DNA of 11,850 nucleotides from Bacteroidia bacterium. Its GTDB lineage: Bacteria > Bacteroidota > Bacteroidia > SpSt-205. Both the position numbers and the translations under genes were made by a program. Positions 1 to 7,594 of this stretch are shown here, piece after piece. The stretch spans positions 1 through 11,850 of the forward strand of contig JANXCJ010000052.1 in assembly GCA_025060275.1 (NCBI GenBank). The letters are read 5' to 3'. How positions within the stretch are numbered: position 1 is the stretch's first letter; every line of letters begins with the position of its first letter. Under the pieces are notes generated by a model, which saw only the letters and a list, made by a program, of their open reading frames with translations, did no database searches and was not told the DNA's origin.

Positions 1-779
1 CTCGCATAATATATCTGCTTATTAGGGTGTCTTTCCTTGAATTCTCTAAAAGCCTTTGTAAGCTCTGGCGTAAGATAGCGTTTCACAGCTCCAGCTGAAT
101 TCGCATACACCGTAAAGTGTTGATCAAATCCAGAGTCCTCTGAAGCATAAGTTTGCACACGCCCGGGCTGATAGAGGTCTGACTCTGAAACCCCCTTAGG
201 AACTATGTATATATCCCCTAAGCGAGGCTCTTTACAGGTTACATGGGCAAAAAGCCCTTCAAATACGGGCTCATAATGTTTCTTATTACCTTCTTTCACC
301 AGAGTCAGAGCGTGCACCTCTGAGAATTCCACAGCCGTACCATTCTCTAACTGCATAAAGCAATAATCATCTCCCTCGTACTTGTGTATAGGCTTACCAA
401 AGAGACGACTCTTCAGAAATGTCGTTGCTGCAATATACCTATGAGGAATGTAGTGAAGCCGATCATCTATGTACTTTATGATGCCTTCTATCACCCTGCC
501 TTTGAATAAATTGTAAAACTTACGACTATTGAGGATCTCCCTTGACACCATGTAGGCTAAAAAGAAGAAAATGAGCACATTAAGGATAATTAAGGGTATA
601 AGGTATTCTTGACCCATCCAAGTAGAGCTCGCCCAAATAGCTAGAATGGTGATAGGAACGGCTAAAATCCAAATGATAATAGCCCGGAGAGTAGTGGATT
701 TACGCGCTGACTCTGCCATAGAAAGTTCCTTAGAAAGCTGCTCATTAAAAAACCGCCTAAAATCTTCTAGTGTCTTCAT
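1..779 (-). CDS. DUF3137 family membrane protein, 3'-partial at the window edge
   Basis: An open frame runs from an ATG at 779-777 (minus strand) off the left edge with no stop, giving about 259 codons and lacking the C-terminus. Translation begins MKTLEDFRRFFNEQ. Two membrane segments lie at about residues 33-53 and 58-78. A soluble part follows with GDDYCFMQLENGTAVEFSEVHA, a segment around FEGLFAHV, then FDQHFTVYANSAGAVKRYLTPEL. This order (two N-terminal helices, an 'EFSE.HA' strand, 'F.GLF', then 'F...F.VY......RYLTPEL') is what I know from DUF3137 proteins, a family of unknown function common in Bacteroidota and Proteobacteria. It is likely an inner-membrane protein with a cytoplasmic domain. 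It is transcribed divergently from the beta-barrel gene at 930. There is no strong ribosome binding site, only AGGA a few bases before the ATG. The family call is by recalled motif pattern; function is unknown. Confidence 0.75.
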   Translation of the reverse strand, partial: MKTLEDFRRFFNEQLSKELSMAESARKSTTLRAIIIWILAVPITILAIWASSTWMGQEYLIPLIILNVLIFFFLAYMVSREILNSRKFYNLFKGRVIEGIIKYIDDRLHYIPHRYIAATTFLKSRLFGKPIHKYEGDDYCFMQLENGTAVEFSEVHALTLVKEGNKKHYEPVFEGLFAHVTCKEPRLGDIYIVPKGVSESDLYQPGRVQTYASEDSGFDQHFTVYANSAGAVKRYLTPELTKAFREFKERHPNKQIYYA

Positions 780-880
780 ATCCTATATAGTTTTGAATAG
801 TTTCCTGATGAGGATGCTACAAGGATTATGCCAACTCTATGACACCATCCCTGTATATGAATGGATTTCCCCATGTGCCG

Positions 881-912
881 CAAAGATAGGCAAGAGAGGG
901 ACTTAATACCAA
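881..912 (-). promoter_or_regulatory. Putative Bacteroidota-type promoter for the DUF3137 gene
   Basis: On the minus strand, TATCTTTG (888-881) matches the Bacteroidota -7 element TAnnTTTG. A TTG (912-910) lies 21 nt upstream, the expected spacing for the -33 element. The predicted transcription start near 874 would leave a leader of about 95 nt before the ATG at 779, unlike the very short leaders predicted for other genes here. It lies almost back-to-back with the plus-strand element at 917-924. Confidence 0.5.
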
Positions 913-916
913 CCCC

Positions 917-924
917 TACTTTTG
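917..924 (+). promoter_or_regulatory. Putative -7 element, leaderless start of the beta-barrel gene
   Basis: TACTTTTG matches TAnnTTTG and ends 5 nt before the ATG at 930. Transcription would begin at or next to that ATG, supporting 930 rather than the upstream in-frame ATG at 861. I see no TTG at the -33 distance, so the promoter call rests on the -7 box and on its recurrence at the same spacing before other genes in the window. Confidence 0.5.
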
Positions 925-929
925 CAAAG

Positions 930-2504
930 ATGCAAAGAATCATAAGAGGGATAGGGATTGTGGGAGTATTGTGGATAAGAGCACAGGTAGGGGAACCCCT
1001 AAAAGACTCCCTCTTGGTAGAAAACGAGCGGATAGAAAGTTTTGAGCTAGGACAGCGCTCCATTCCTCCTTTTCCTTCCATAGAAAGGCCCGTATGGCGA
1101 ATAGAGGAGCCCTCATGGGAAGGAGCTCCTTCCCTATCTTTCTCAAGACCTTTTGTGCTATCCCCAGGAAAGCCTGTCTGGTATAAGATACCTCCCCTTC
1201 ATGTGCGATATGCATTAGGCCGGTTTTGGACACACCTATTAGAGGCGAGTTGGGGACATAGCCGAGACCTTGAAAAGGATGGCGGTATAGCCTTCACACA
1301 TCACTCTACTTCGCAAGGGCATGTCCCAGCCGCCCGATGGGGGTATACCTATCTCCAGGGATGGATTGGATACACTAAACCCAACTACACCTTAGAATTC
1401 CGATATAGAGGCGGTTATGAGAAATTCGTTTATTATGCTCCGTATGCGGAGGGCTGGATAGTAGCTGACCATAAAAAACCCACAATAGCAGACACCCTAA
1501 AAGGTCATTACTGGCGTCAAGAGCTCAGCATCCAAGGTGCACTAAAAAAGGGGGGCAGCCTTAACTTAACTACCCGGAGGCTAGACCTTCATCGCGGAGC
1601 ACCTGAGTGGCAAGGCATGCTTATTCTCCATGCCCCTACCTATGACTTCTTCTCCCTTGGTAAAGCCCACCTTCAACTTTCAGGTTTTATAGAAGGCAGC
1701 CGATGGGTCCTCTCTACAAAAAGTGCCGTGGAAAGAAACACTTCTCCCTGGCTCATACGCATAGGCATAACAGGAGCACTCGGCCGAGACTCCCTCCTAC
1801 GCTTTTTAGTATCTCCCCTCATTCGTATAGTATATCAAGGAGGGCCCTCTCTTCTTCGCCCGTTTATAGAGAATAAAGGAGAGTTATTCCCCATCACTTA
1901 TTTTACTGCCTCTGAGCAGAATTTGTATTTATACAGGGCTCCTGCCGTCTTAGCCATAACTCGGGAGTGGTTTCACTCCCAGGTAGGACTGGAAGGACAG
2001 GGAAAAGGCTGGGAGTATAAGGTAGCTGGAGAGTACAGATATATCCGATCATTTCCCCTATACATCCCTCGGAGGCCCTTCTTTGAGCTTTCCACCTTAG
2101 ACCAAGTGCAAAGTGTAGGCGCTCTAATCACTTGCATGTACACTCCTATGATAGTGGGCCCCTTTGGAGAATTCCGGGCAGCCTATCGCTGGTGGAGGTT
2201 ACCCACTGGCAGAACTCTATATGCGATTTCTCCTTTGGAAGCGATTCTCCGAGTGGGATATCAGAAGGAAGACAAACTAGCCTTTTCCCTAAGCACTTAC
2301 ACCATAGGTCCACGCTTTCTTGATGACTCTCTTGAAGCTGCACCCTATGTGGATATTTCATGGGAATTCCATATACGAGTATGGCGCTTTTTAAGTTTAT
2401 TTGCACATATGAACAATCTACTCAATCAGACTTATTATAGGTGGTACGGCTATCGTGAAAGACCATGGGATATTCGCTTAGGATTATGGCTAAAAATGGG
2501 TTAG
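930..2504 (+). CDS. Outer-membrane beta-barrel protein, TonB-dependent-receptor-like without a plug
   Basis: The product is 524 aa from the ATG at 930. That start gives a signal-peptide-like N-terminus (MQRIIRGIGIVGVLWIRAQ); the longer reading from 861 puts 23 polar residues before it and lies upstream of the TAnnTTTG box. The mature part is rich in alternating aromatic and polar residues typical of beta strands. It contains GRFWTHLLEASWGHSR (about 97-112), a 'GIAFTHHSTSQG' strand (119-130) and a C-terminal strand set with NNLLNQTYYRWYG (from about 495), ending in LGLWLKMG. This resembles barrel-only proteins of Bacteroidota usually labelled TonB-dependent receptors. I see no plug domain or TonB box, so a transport role is unproven. 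It ends 4 nt before the HU-CCDC81/SPOR gene, so the two are probably co-transcribed. Barrel call fairly sure; substrate unknown. Confidence 0.7.
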   Translation: MQRIIRGIGIVGVLWIRAQVGEPLKDSLLVENERIESFELGQRSIPPFPSIERPVWRIEEPSWEGAPSLSFSRPFVLSPGKPVWYKIPPLHVRYALGRFWTHLLEASWGHSRDLEKDGGIAFTHHSTSQGHVPAARWGYTYLQGWIGYTKPNYTLEFRYRGGYEKFVYYAPYAEGWIVADHKKPTIADTLKGHYWRQELSIQGALKKGGSLNLTTRRLDLHRGAPEWQGMLILHAPTYDFFSLGKAHLQLSGFIEGSRWVLSTKSAVERNTSPWLIRIGITGALGRDSLLRFLVSPLIRIVYQGGPSLLRPFIENKGELFPITYFTASEQNLYLYRAPAVLAITREWFHSQVGLEGQGKGWEYKVAGEYRYIRSFPLYIPRRPFFELSTLDQVQSVGALITCMYTPMIVGPFGEFRAAYRWWRLPTGRTLYAISPLEAILRVGYQKEDKLAFSLSTYTIGPRFLDDSLEAAPYVDISWEFHIRVWRFLSLFAHMNNLLNQTYYRWYGYRERPWDIRLGLWLKMG

Positions 2505-2508
2505 TCTT

Positions 2509-3618
2509 ATGGGTGCATCGATGCAAATAGACTTTCAGTTATATATAGCTCTTCTTGCCACCGAATTACCGCGCTTTTCTATACCGGGCTTAGGTACTTT
2601 TATCTGGCATATAGAACGGTGCCATGTAGACCCCAAAAGCGGGACGGTAGCACCTCCACGCCCTACTCTCAAGTATGAGCCCGGGAATAGGTACTTGGAA
2701 GAAACGATAGGTTTTCTAAGGGACCATTACGGCTTTTCAGCAGAAGATGCCGAAGCTTTCTTGAAAGAAGTAGGGAAACTTGCCTCTTCTTACCTGCGAG
2801 CTGCCCCAGAAATGGAGTTATGGAAGCTGGGAAAGCTTAAACGAATAGGAGGTGTATATAAGGTAGAGCTAAATGAAGAAGCACAAGCCCCTCTAACAGT
2901 GGATATGGTGGAAATTTCTTTGCGGGCAGGTGTGGGGAATCCTGTAGCTTCTTTACCTGCAAAGAAAGAAGCTGCTCCACCACCCTCTAAAAAAGCACCA
3001 AAAGAGAAGCCTCGCGCCCGAGTTGCTGAATCCCTTCCCCACAAAACCTCAGAGTCTACCTTGACCCCTGCCGTTAGTACCTCATCTAAACGTCATTGGC
3101 TTACTTTCGTAATAGGAATAGGGGTAATTATCCTCCTTATAGGACTTGTGAGCTTCTGGCTACTTCAAAGAAAGCACCCCCCTAAGCCTGTGGAGATTAC
3201 TCTTTCCCCAACTAAGGCCCCCAAAACTACTCCTTCCTCCAAAGAGGAAAAGCCCACTCCACAAGAATCTCCCCAGACTAAGCCTGAATCCCGCCCCTTA
3301 GCTCCTGAAAAACCTGCTAAGCAGAAGGCAGAAGCCATTCAGCCACCAAAAGAAGTCCTTCAGCCCCCTTCCGCTGAGCCCAAACCTAAAGCAAAAGGAC
3401 CCAGATATTATATCATTGTAGGCTCTTATCCATCTAAAAGTGAAGCAGAAGCAAAAGCAGCGGAATTTTCTGGATACTCTATAGAGTATTTACCGGGGAA
3501 GCAACCAGGCTGGGTACGCCTGAGTGTATTTAGCTCTACCAACCCTGCGGAAGTGGAGGAGCGGCTCCGAGAAATCAAATCCCGCGTGCCAGATGCATGG
3601 GTTTATGTATCCCCCTAA
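2509..3618 (+). CDS. HU-CCDC81 and SPOR domain envelope protein
   Basis: The product is 369 aa from the ATG at 2509, or 365 aa from the ATG at 2521 (MQIDFQLYIALL), which matches family starts slightly better. Residues about 5-65 (with FSIPGLGTFIWH) and 66-135 fit the paired bacterial HU-CCDC81 domains, with the conserved 'PG.G.F' turn. A Lys/Pro/Ala-rich linker follows (150-195), then one membrane helix (about 197-219, FVIGIGVIILLIGLVSFWLL), a second long Pro/Lys/Glu-rich linker (222-297), and a C-terminal SPOR domain (about 298-369, RYYIIVGSYPSKSEAEAKA to WVYVSP). SPOR domains bind glycan strands lacking stem peptides at septa. HU-like domains in this family face the cytoplasm. The protein could therefore link the cell interior to septal peptidoglycan; that linkage is inference. 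It follows the barrel gene by 4 nt. No Shine-Dalgarno sequence is seen. Confidence 0.85.
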   Translation: MGASMQIDFQLYIALLATELPRFSIPGLGTFIWHIERCHVDPKSGTVAPPRPTLKYEPGNRYLEETIGFLRDHYGFSAEDAEAFLKEVGKLASSYLRAAPEMELWKLGKLKRIGGVYKVELNEEAQAPLTVDMVEISLRAGVGNPVASLPAKKEAAPPPSKKAPKEKPRARVAESLPHKTSESTLTPAVSTSSKRHWLTFVIGIGVIILLIGLVSFWLLQRKHPPKPVEITLSPTKAPKTTPSSKEEKPTPQESPQTKPESRPLAPEKPAKQKAEAIQPPKEVLQPPSAEPKPKAKGPRYYIIVGSYPSKSEAEAKAAEFSGYSIEYLPGKQPGWVRLSVFSSTNPAEVEERLREIKSRVPDAWVYVSP

Positions 3619-3643
3619 CCCCCAAGTACCTTCCCCTTATTTA

Positions 3644-4228
3644 CTATTGTCCCAAGAGTGAGAGAAGTTTCTCAGGAGAGTTAGAAGGAGAAAGAAGAAG
3701 CGTAGCTAAACCCACAGTAGCAGCACCTTCTATATTAGAGGAGCTATCATCTATGAAGAGAGTCTCCTCAGGTTTCCAGCCGAGTGCCTGAAGCACGCTT
3801 TTATAAGCTGCGGGTTCAGGCTTGCGATAATGTAGAGAAGGCGAGAAAAACATCCCCACGAAGTAAGGCTTCCACCCACCGATTTCTGGTAGGACTCTGT
3901 TTAGGTGAAGTTCATTGGTATTACTTAGTACAGCTAAGCTAAAACGCTTGCTGAGCTCCTCTAATACTCCCTGAGATGCTGGAAGGGGTCCTAAGAGCAT
4001 GGCATTCCATGCGTTGATAAGTTCTTCTCTGGAATAGTGGGGAAATCTAGTATGCCAGTAGGCTAGAAACGAGTCGGTGGAAACTTTCCCTTTTTCATAG
4101 GCAGCTAACATGGGGTCTCCCAGCAGCTGCGGAAGGTGCTCTACAGACAACCCCAGCGCCAAAGCAGTACGCGCATACTCCACTCCATAGAGCACACCCC
4201 CTAAATCCAAAAGAAGATTTTTTATCAT
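3644..4228 (-). CDS. HAD-superfamily phosphatase, YihX-like (subfamily IA)
   Basis: The product is 194 aa. HAD motif I is LLLDLGGVL with nucleophile Asp8; the usual second Asp of DxD is Gly10, a change also found in the YihX-type glucose-1-phosphate phosphatases (DLGNV in E. coli). Motif II is VLSNTNELH (Ser102-Thr104), the motif III lysine is Lys136 in RKPEP, and motif IV is FIDDSSSNIEGA (Asp160, Asp161). The C1-type helical cap lies between motifs I and II (about 15-85). Length and the SNTN..H and DD...NIEGA blocks match YihX closely. It probably hydrolyses a small sugar phosphate or other phosphate monoester in the cytoplasm; the substrate is not visible. Its ATG overlaps the lactate dehydrogenase stop as ATGA, so translational coupling is likely. 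Its stop lies 25 bp from the convergent SPOR gene. Confidence 0.85.
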   Translation of the reverse strand: MIKNLLLDLGGVLYGVEYARTALALGLSVEHLPQLLGDPMLAAYEKGKVSTDSFLAYWHTRFPHYSREELINAWNAMLLGPLPASQGVLEELSKRFSLAVLSNTNELHLNRVLPEIGGWKPYFVGMFFSPSLHYRKPEPAAYKSVLQALGWKPEETLFIDDSSSNIEGAATVGLATLLLSPSNSPEKLLSLLGQ

Positions 4229-5160
4229 GAATAACCTATGCTGGTAGTCGCTTCCTTCAAGATAGAGGCACTACGGTGAAGCTCTGCGCTCTCCCTCTCA
4301 TCCAGAGTAGGGTAAAGTGTAGTCTCTACACCATTAGAGCCTACAATCCGAGGCAGTGAAAGCGTTACATCAGATATCCCCTCTATATGAGGATTAAGAA
4401 TGGATAGAGTAAAAAGCCCTTTCTCATCCGTGAGAATAGCCTGAGTAAGACGGGCTAAGCCAGCCCCGATTCCATAATAAGTAGCCCCTTTGCCTTCAAT
4501 AATACCATAAGCAGCATACCGCACTTGCTGATCTATAGCTTTTTGAACTTCTTCTGTGAGAGGATACCCACGCTCCTCTGCAAAAGAGAATATCCAACTT
4601 CCCCCTACATGAGCACTGGACCACACCAATACCTCTGAGTCACCATGCTCACCAATCACATAGGCATCTATGCTTTGGGGCGCTACACGCAAGTAACTCC
4701 CTAACAGAGCCTGAAAACGAGCAGTATCTAAAATAGTCCCAGAGCCTATGACACGCTCAGGCGGAAGACCAGAAAGCCGAAAAGCAATATGCGTCATCAC
4801 ATCCACAGGATTAGTAGCGACCAACAATATCGCTTCCGGCACTACACGAACTATACGAGGAATAATCTGCTCAAAAACATGAGCATTCCGGCTGAGAAGC
4901 TGAAGACGCGTCTCGCCAGGCTTTTGAGCTACCCCTGCAGCAATAATGACAACTCTCGCCCCAGACAGGGCATCATAATCTCCTGCTTTTATCCAAGCAG
5001 GGTAAGAAAAAGGTGTAGCATGTAAAATATCCTCCGCATGGGCCCTGGCAAGCTTAGTATCTATGTCTATCAGTACAATCTCTCGGGCTATGCCCTGCAG
5101 AATAAGGGCATAAGCAGTAGCACTGCCTACATACCCGCTACCTACAATGCCGACCTTCAT
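4225..5160 (-). CDS. ldh: L-lactate dehydrogenase (NAD-dependent)
   Basis: The product is 311 aa, normal for bacterial L-LDH. It has the Rossmann motif GSGYVG (7-12) and Asp32, which favours NAD. The substrate loop is AAGVAQKPGETRLQLL: Gln79 occupies the specificity position (Gln102 in LDH numbering; malate dehydrogenases have Arg), and Arg85 corresponds to Arg109. Also present are NPVDV (117-121), the ILDTARF block with Asp145 and the substrate-binding Arg148 (D168/R171 in LDH numbering), and the catalytic His172 in IGEHGDSE. It reduces pyruvate to L-lactate with NADH, or the reverse, in the cytoplasm. The Gln favours LDH over MDH, though the LDH/MDH family has crossed this line more than once. 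It is the middle gene of dedA-ldh-HAD; dedA ends 4 nt upstream and the HAD gene overlaps it. No Shine-Dalgarno sequence precedes the ATG. Confidence 0.92.
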   Translation of the reverse strand: MKVGIVGSGYVGSATAYALILQGIAREIVLIDIDTKLARAHAEDILHATPFSYPAWIKAGDYDALSGARVVIIAAGVAQKPGETRLQLLSRNAHVFEQIIPRIVRVVPEAILLVATNPVDVMTHIAFRLSGLPPERVIGSGTILDTARFQALLGSYLRVAPQSIDAYVIGEHGDSEVLVWSSAHVGGSWIFSFAEERGYPLTEEVQKAIDQQVRYAAYGIIEGKGATYYGIGAGLARLTQAILTDEKGLFTLSILNPHIEGISDVTLSLPRIVGSNGVETTLYPTLDERESAELHRSASILKEATTSIGYS

Positions 5161-5164
5161 AGTC

Positions 5165-5806
5165 TTAAGTCAGAGTAACCTTGGAACGGCGCTTCTCTTT
5201 CCACCAGGCATTCAAAAGAGGCAGGAGGGAGAGAAAAACAATCCCTAAGGCAATCAGCTCTACATACTTCTTCAGCCATGGAAAAGCTCTTCCTAGTCCA
5301 TACCCTGCTAAAACTAGCGATAGCACCCAAAACATTCCCCCCAATACATTATAAAGAATGAACCTTTTAGGCGGGAATTGTACAGCCCCAGCAAGTATTG
5401 GAGCAAAAGTCCGTACAATAGGTACAAAGCGTCCTAAAATGATAGCACTACCCCCCCACCGCTGATAAAAAGCCCTCGTCTGATCTAAATACTTCCGCTT
5501 GAAGAAGCGACTATCTTTCTTTGTAAAGAGCTGCTGCCCTAAAAACCGCCCTGTCCAATACCCCACCTGATCCCCTACCACAGCAGCAATCGTGAGTGTA
5601 AAGAGTACCCACCCTACATGCACATCTAAAATTTGCAAGGCACAAAAGAGTCCTACTGTAAAGAGTAAAGAGTCTCCTGGTAAAAAAAAACCTACCATTA
5701 GTCCCGTCTCAGCAAATACTATAGCCGTGACGAGCATTAGCCCCCCTAGCTGAATGATCTTCTCTGGATCAAGGAGCTGACGAAAAAGCTCTATCCATTC
5801 TTGCAC
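5165..5806 (-). CDS. DedA-family (VTT domain) inner-membrane protein
   Basis: The product is 213 aa from a GTG at 5806-5804. No in-frame ATG precedes it, the next Met is residue 24, and the N-terminus MQEWIELFRQLLDPEKIIQ fits the family. Family motifs are AETGLMVGFFLPGDSLLFTVG (conserved Glu33, PGDSLL 43-48), VVGDQVGYWTGRFLG (76-90), and GRFVPIVRTFAPILAG (125-140) with the re-entrant-loop arginines Arg126 and Arg132. The segment at 183-200 is a final membrane helix. DedA proteins are polytopic inner-membrane proteins; some are shown to flip undecaprenyl phosphate back across the membrane for reuse in wall synthesis. Which lipid this one handles is unknown. It is the first gene of the operon with ldh and the HAD phosphatase. 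A TAnnTTTG box ends 4 nt before the GTG, suggesting a leaderless message. Confidence 0.88.
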   Translation of the reverse strand: MQEWIELFRQLLDPEKIIQLGGLMLVTAIVFAETGLMVGFFLPGDSLLFTVGLFCALQILDVHVGWVLFTLTIAAVVGDQVGYWTGRFLGQQLFTKKDSRFFKRKYLDQTRAFYQRWGGSAIILGRFVPIVRTFAPILAGAVQFPPKRFILYNVLGGMFWVLSLVLAGYGLGRAFPWLKKYVELIALGIVFLSLLPLLNAWWKEKRRSKVTLT

Positions 5807-5810
5807 TACA

Positions 5811-5818
5811 CAAAGTTA
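5811..5818 (-). promoter_or_regulatory. Putative -7 element of the dedA-ldh-HAD operon
   Basis: TAACTTTG on the minus strand (5818-5811) matches TAnnTTTG and ends 4 nt before the GTG at 5806. It would give a leaderless or nearly leaderless transcript. No clear TTG is seen at -33. It lies within 31 bp of the opposing plus-strand box at 5849-5856, so the two promoters are packed head to head. Confidence 0.5.
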
Positions 5819-5848
5819 GTGACTCGCCTATCTTTAAGACATTTAGCA

Positions 5849-5856
5849 TATGTTTG
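5849..5856 (+). promoter_or_regulatory. Putative -7 element of the membrane protein/glycosyltransferase pair
   Basis: TATGTTTG matches TAnnTTTG and ends 4 nt before the ATG at 5861. This places the start codon at 5861 rather than at the upstream in-frame ATG at 5801, which would overlap dedA. A second weaker match, TATCTTTA, lies at 5829-5836. No clear -33 TTG is seen. Confidence 0.5.
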
Positions 5857-5860
5857 CTAC

Positions 5861-6487
5861 ATGGAAAGACTCTCCCTTAGCCAATTATGGCAAACAGCCT
5901 GGGAACGCTTCAAGGTAAATTGGATCCCCGGAGTAATTATCTTCCTGGCCGGGATTGTAATTGGACTTATTCCATTCATTGGTAACATAGCATCGCTGAT
6001 ATTACCACCCGTGATGGTTTCATATGGGCTTCTGACATGGACTACAAAGGAGGAAGTAAAATTTTCAGCTATATTTCCTTCTCAAATCATGACATATCTG
6101 AAGGTTATAGTGGGACTTATATTGATTAGTTTAGTACCACTTCTTTTGATCTTTGCCGCGATGTACACTGGTCTTAGAGAGGGAGAAATCGCAAACACTC
6201 CTTATCCGATAATCTTAGGAGTGGCCCTTATGATTGTCCTACAGGCACTCTTTTTCAGCTACCCCTACTGGATTATAGACAAAGACTTAGATATTATAGG
6301 TGGATTAAAAGCGGCTCTTCAAACTAGCCTCTCTAACATATCCAGCCTAATTCTCTTCATGCTGAGCCTGCTCTTAGTAAATCTAATAGGAATGATTGCG
6401 TGTGGATTGGGTCTATTAGTAACCTTTCCTCTAAGTTTCATAGCTATGGCAGGCTTTTATAAGGAGCTCAGCTCAGGCACATCATGA
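5861..6487 (+). CDS. Polytopic membrane protein of unknown function
   Basis: The product is 208 aa from the ATG at 5861; the 20 extra residues possible from 5801 would overlap dedA and lie upstream of the promoter box. It opens with an amphipathic stretch (MERLSLSQLWQTAWERFKVN) and then hydrophobic blocks at about 22-58, 78-101, 114-139 and 160-199, perhaps five or six helices. The segment IIDKDLDIIGGLKAALQTS (138-156) followed by a long hydrophobic region with GLGLLVTFPLSF, and FYKEL near the end, resembles small membrane proteins where 'D.....A...S' precedes a 'G.G.L.T.P' helix pair (YciC/DUF975-like). That resemblance is recalled only and gives no function. A glycosyltransferase follows 22 nt downstream and is probably co-transcribed, so a role in envelope glycan handling is possible. 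Confidence 0.75.
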   Translation: MERLSLSQLWQTAWERFKVNWIPGVIIFLAGIVIGLIPFIGNIASLILPPVMVSYGLLTWTTKEEVKFSAIFPSQIMTYLKVIVGLILISLVPLLLIFAAMYTGLREGEIANTPYPIILGVALMIVLQALFFSYPYWIIDKDLDIIGGLKAALQTSLSNISSLILFMLSLLLVNLIGMIACGLGLLVTFPLSFIAMAGFYKELSSGTS

Positions 6488-6509
6488 AGCAAAAGAGCAT
6501 TTAAGAAAA

Positions 6510-7463
6510 GTGCAAGACTCCCCCCCCGCTCTAAGCATTATAATACCTACACATAATAGGCCGCAGAAGCTACGCAAGACCTTAGAGGCTCTTTTTAATA
6601 GTAAGTGGTCTTATGCTCCTCCACAGGTAGAAGTAGTGATTGTAGATGATGGTTCAGAGCCTCCTATTGAAGTTCAATTAGCAGACATAGAGGCTCCACC
6701 CCCTTATACTCTCCGTTTTCTAAGACAATCTCAGCAAGGCCCAGCCGCAGCTCGTAATACAGGCTTCAAGAAATCCCAAGGAGAAATAGTACTATTCTTA
6801 GACGACGATATAATTCTTCTCCCCTCTGCCTTAGAAAGGCATTATAATTTTCACACTAAAGCATCGGACCAGAAAGCCATGCTTTTTGGGGATTGCCCCT
6901 CTGAGCAAGAGTTTCAAATCCTTATTTCTGAAAATGGATTGTTAGACAGCAGAGTAGAAACCGTCCCTCATGTAGCAAGTGGGCATATCTCTTTTCGAAG
7001 GAGTCTATTTGAAGGAGAAGAGCTACCTTATGCTGAGTTTCTGAGAACCCCAGTAGCAGAGGAGTATGAACTGTCCTACCGCCTTCACCAGCGTGGAATA
7101 CCTACCTATCGCGACTGCGGAATCGTAGGAGTACATCAAGTCCCCCCTTCTACCCTAAGCTACATTTGCCAGAGAGAGTATAGACATGGGCATGCCTTAG
7201 GCGAGCTCTCTTGCAAGTTGCCTGAGATACTACGCCTTACAGGTATTCCTCCTCTGGTACAAAAACACCATCCTTATAGGCCGCAGCTTAGCTTGCGCTG
7301 GATAGCAAAGGCTATTTTAGCTTACACAGGCACACATAAATATCTAACCAAGCTCTTTGGGCGCGTGCCTTACCGACAGAACTCTGCCTTACACAAACTT
7401 CTCGTAGGCGCGCATATAATGAGGGGCTTCATGGAGGGGTTGAGAAAGTGGAGGAGAAGATAA
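6510..7463 (+). CDS. Family-2 (GT-A) glycosyltransferase
   Basis: The product is 317 aa from a GTG at 6510; no in-frame ATG lies nearby, and SIIIPTHNRPQKL begins at residue 9 as expected for the first GT-A strand. Motifs: VIVDDGSE (Asp46-Asp47, nucleotide binding), GPAAARNTG (77-85), LFLDDDIIL (Asp98-Asp100, the metal-binding DxD), an acidic cluster VAEEYELSYRLHQRG (182-196) in the place of the catalytic ED motif, and a Lys/Arg-rich C-terminal tail (GLRKWRRR) that may touch the membrane. No transmembrane helix is seen. It would transfer a sugar from a nucleotide sugar to an acceptor such as a lipid-linked or surface glycan; donor and acceptor cannot be read from sequence. It follows a membrane protein gene by 22 nt. 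AAGAAAAG just before the GTG is purine-rich but not a real Shine-Dalgarno sequence. Confidence 0.88.
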   Translation: MQDSPPALSIIIPTHNRPQKLRKTLEALFNSKWSYAPPQVEVVIVDDGSEPPIEVQLADIEAPPPYTLRFLRQSQQGPAAARNTGFKKSQGEIVLFLDDDIILLPSALERHYNFHTKASDQKAMLFGDCPSEQEFQILISENGLLDSRVETVPHVASGHISFRRSLFEGEELPYAEFLRTPVAEEYELSYRLHQRGIPTYRDCGIVGVHQVPPSTLSYICQREYRHGHALGELSCKLPEILRLTGIPPLVQKHHPYRPQLSLRWIAKAILAYTGTHKYLTKLFGRVPYRQNSALHKLLVGAHIMRGFMEGLRKWRRR

Positions 7464-7509
7464 CAGAAAGAGTCCTCGGAATAAAATGAGAGTATACCCC
7501 CCTACCAAG

Positions 7510-7593
7510 TGCCCAGAAGGAGACTCGAACTCCTACGGCCTTTCGGCCACCGCCCCCTCAAAGCGGCGCGTCTACCAATTCCGCCATCTGGGC
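7510..7593 (-). tRNA. tRNA-Leu (anticodon GAG)
   Basis: An 84-nt class II tRNA. The acceptor stem is GCCCAGA/TCTGGGC with discriminator A. The D arm is GCGGAATTGGTAGACGC. The anticodon stem-loop has loop TTGAGGG with anticodon GAG, and its closing pair is T-G. The long variable arm GGCC-GAAA-GGCC marks it as Leu. The T arm is AGGAG-TTCGAGT-CTCCT. The 3' CCA is not encoded (CTT follows the discriminator), so it must be added after transcription. It sits one nucleotide downstream of tRNA-Lys. Confidence 0.95.
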
Positions 7594-7594
7594 G

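Noticed and set aside
861..929. Longer N-terminus for the beta-barrel protein from the ATG at 861
   Set aside because: It would place a polar, Arg-rich 23-residue segment before the signal peptide and lies upstream of the -7 box at 917-924.
3619..3643. Terminator between the convergent SPOR and HAD genes
   Set aside because: The 25-bp gap has no stem-loop or T-run that I can see.
4225..5160. Malate dehydrogenase instead of lactate dehydrogenase
   Set aside because: The specificity loop has Gln at position 79 (LDH type) rather than Arg (MDH type).
7464..7509. Terminator between the glycosyltransferase gene and tRNA-Leu
   Set aside because: Only a three-base-pair stem (TCC-GA-GGA) is present, with no T-run; too weak to call.
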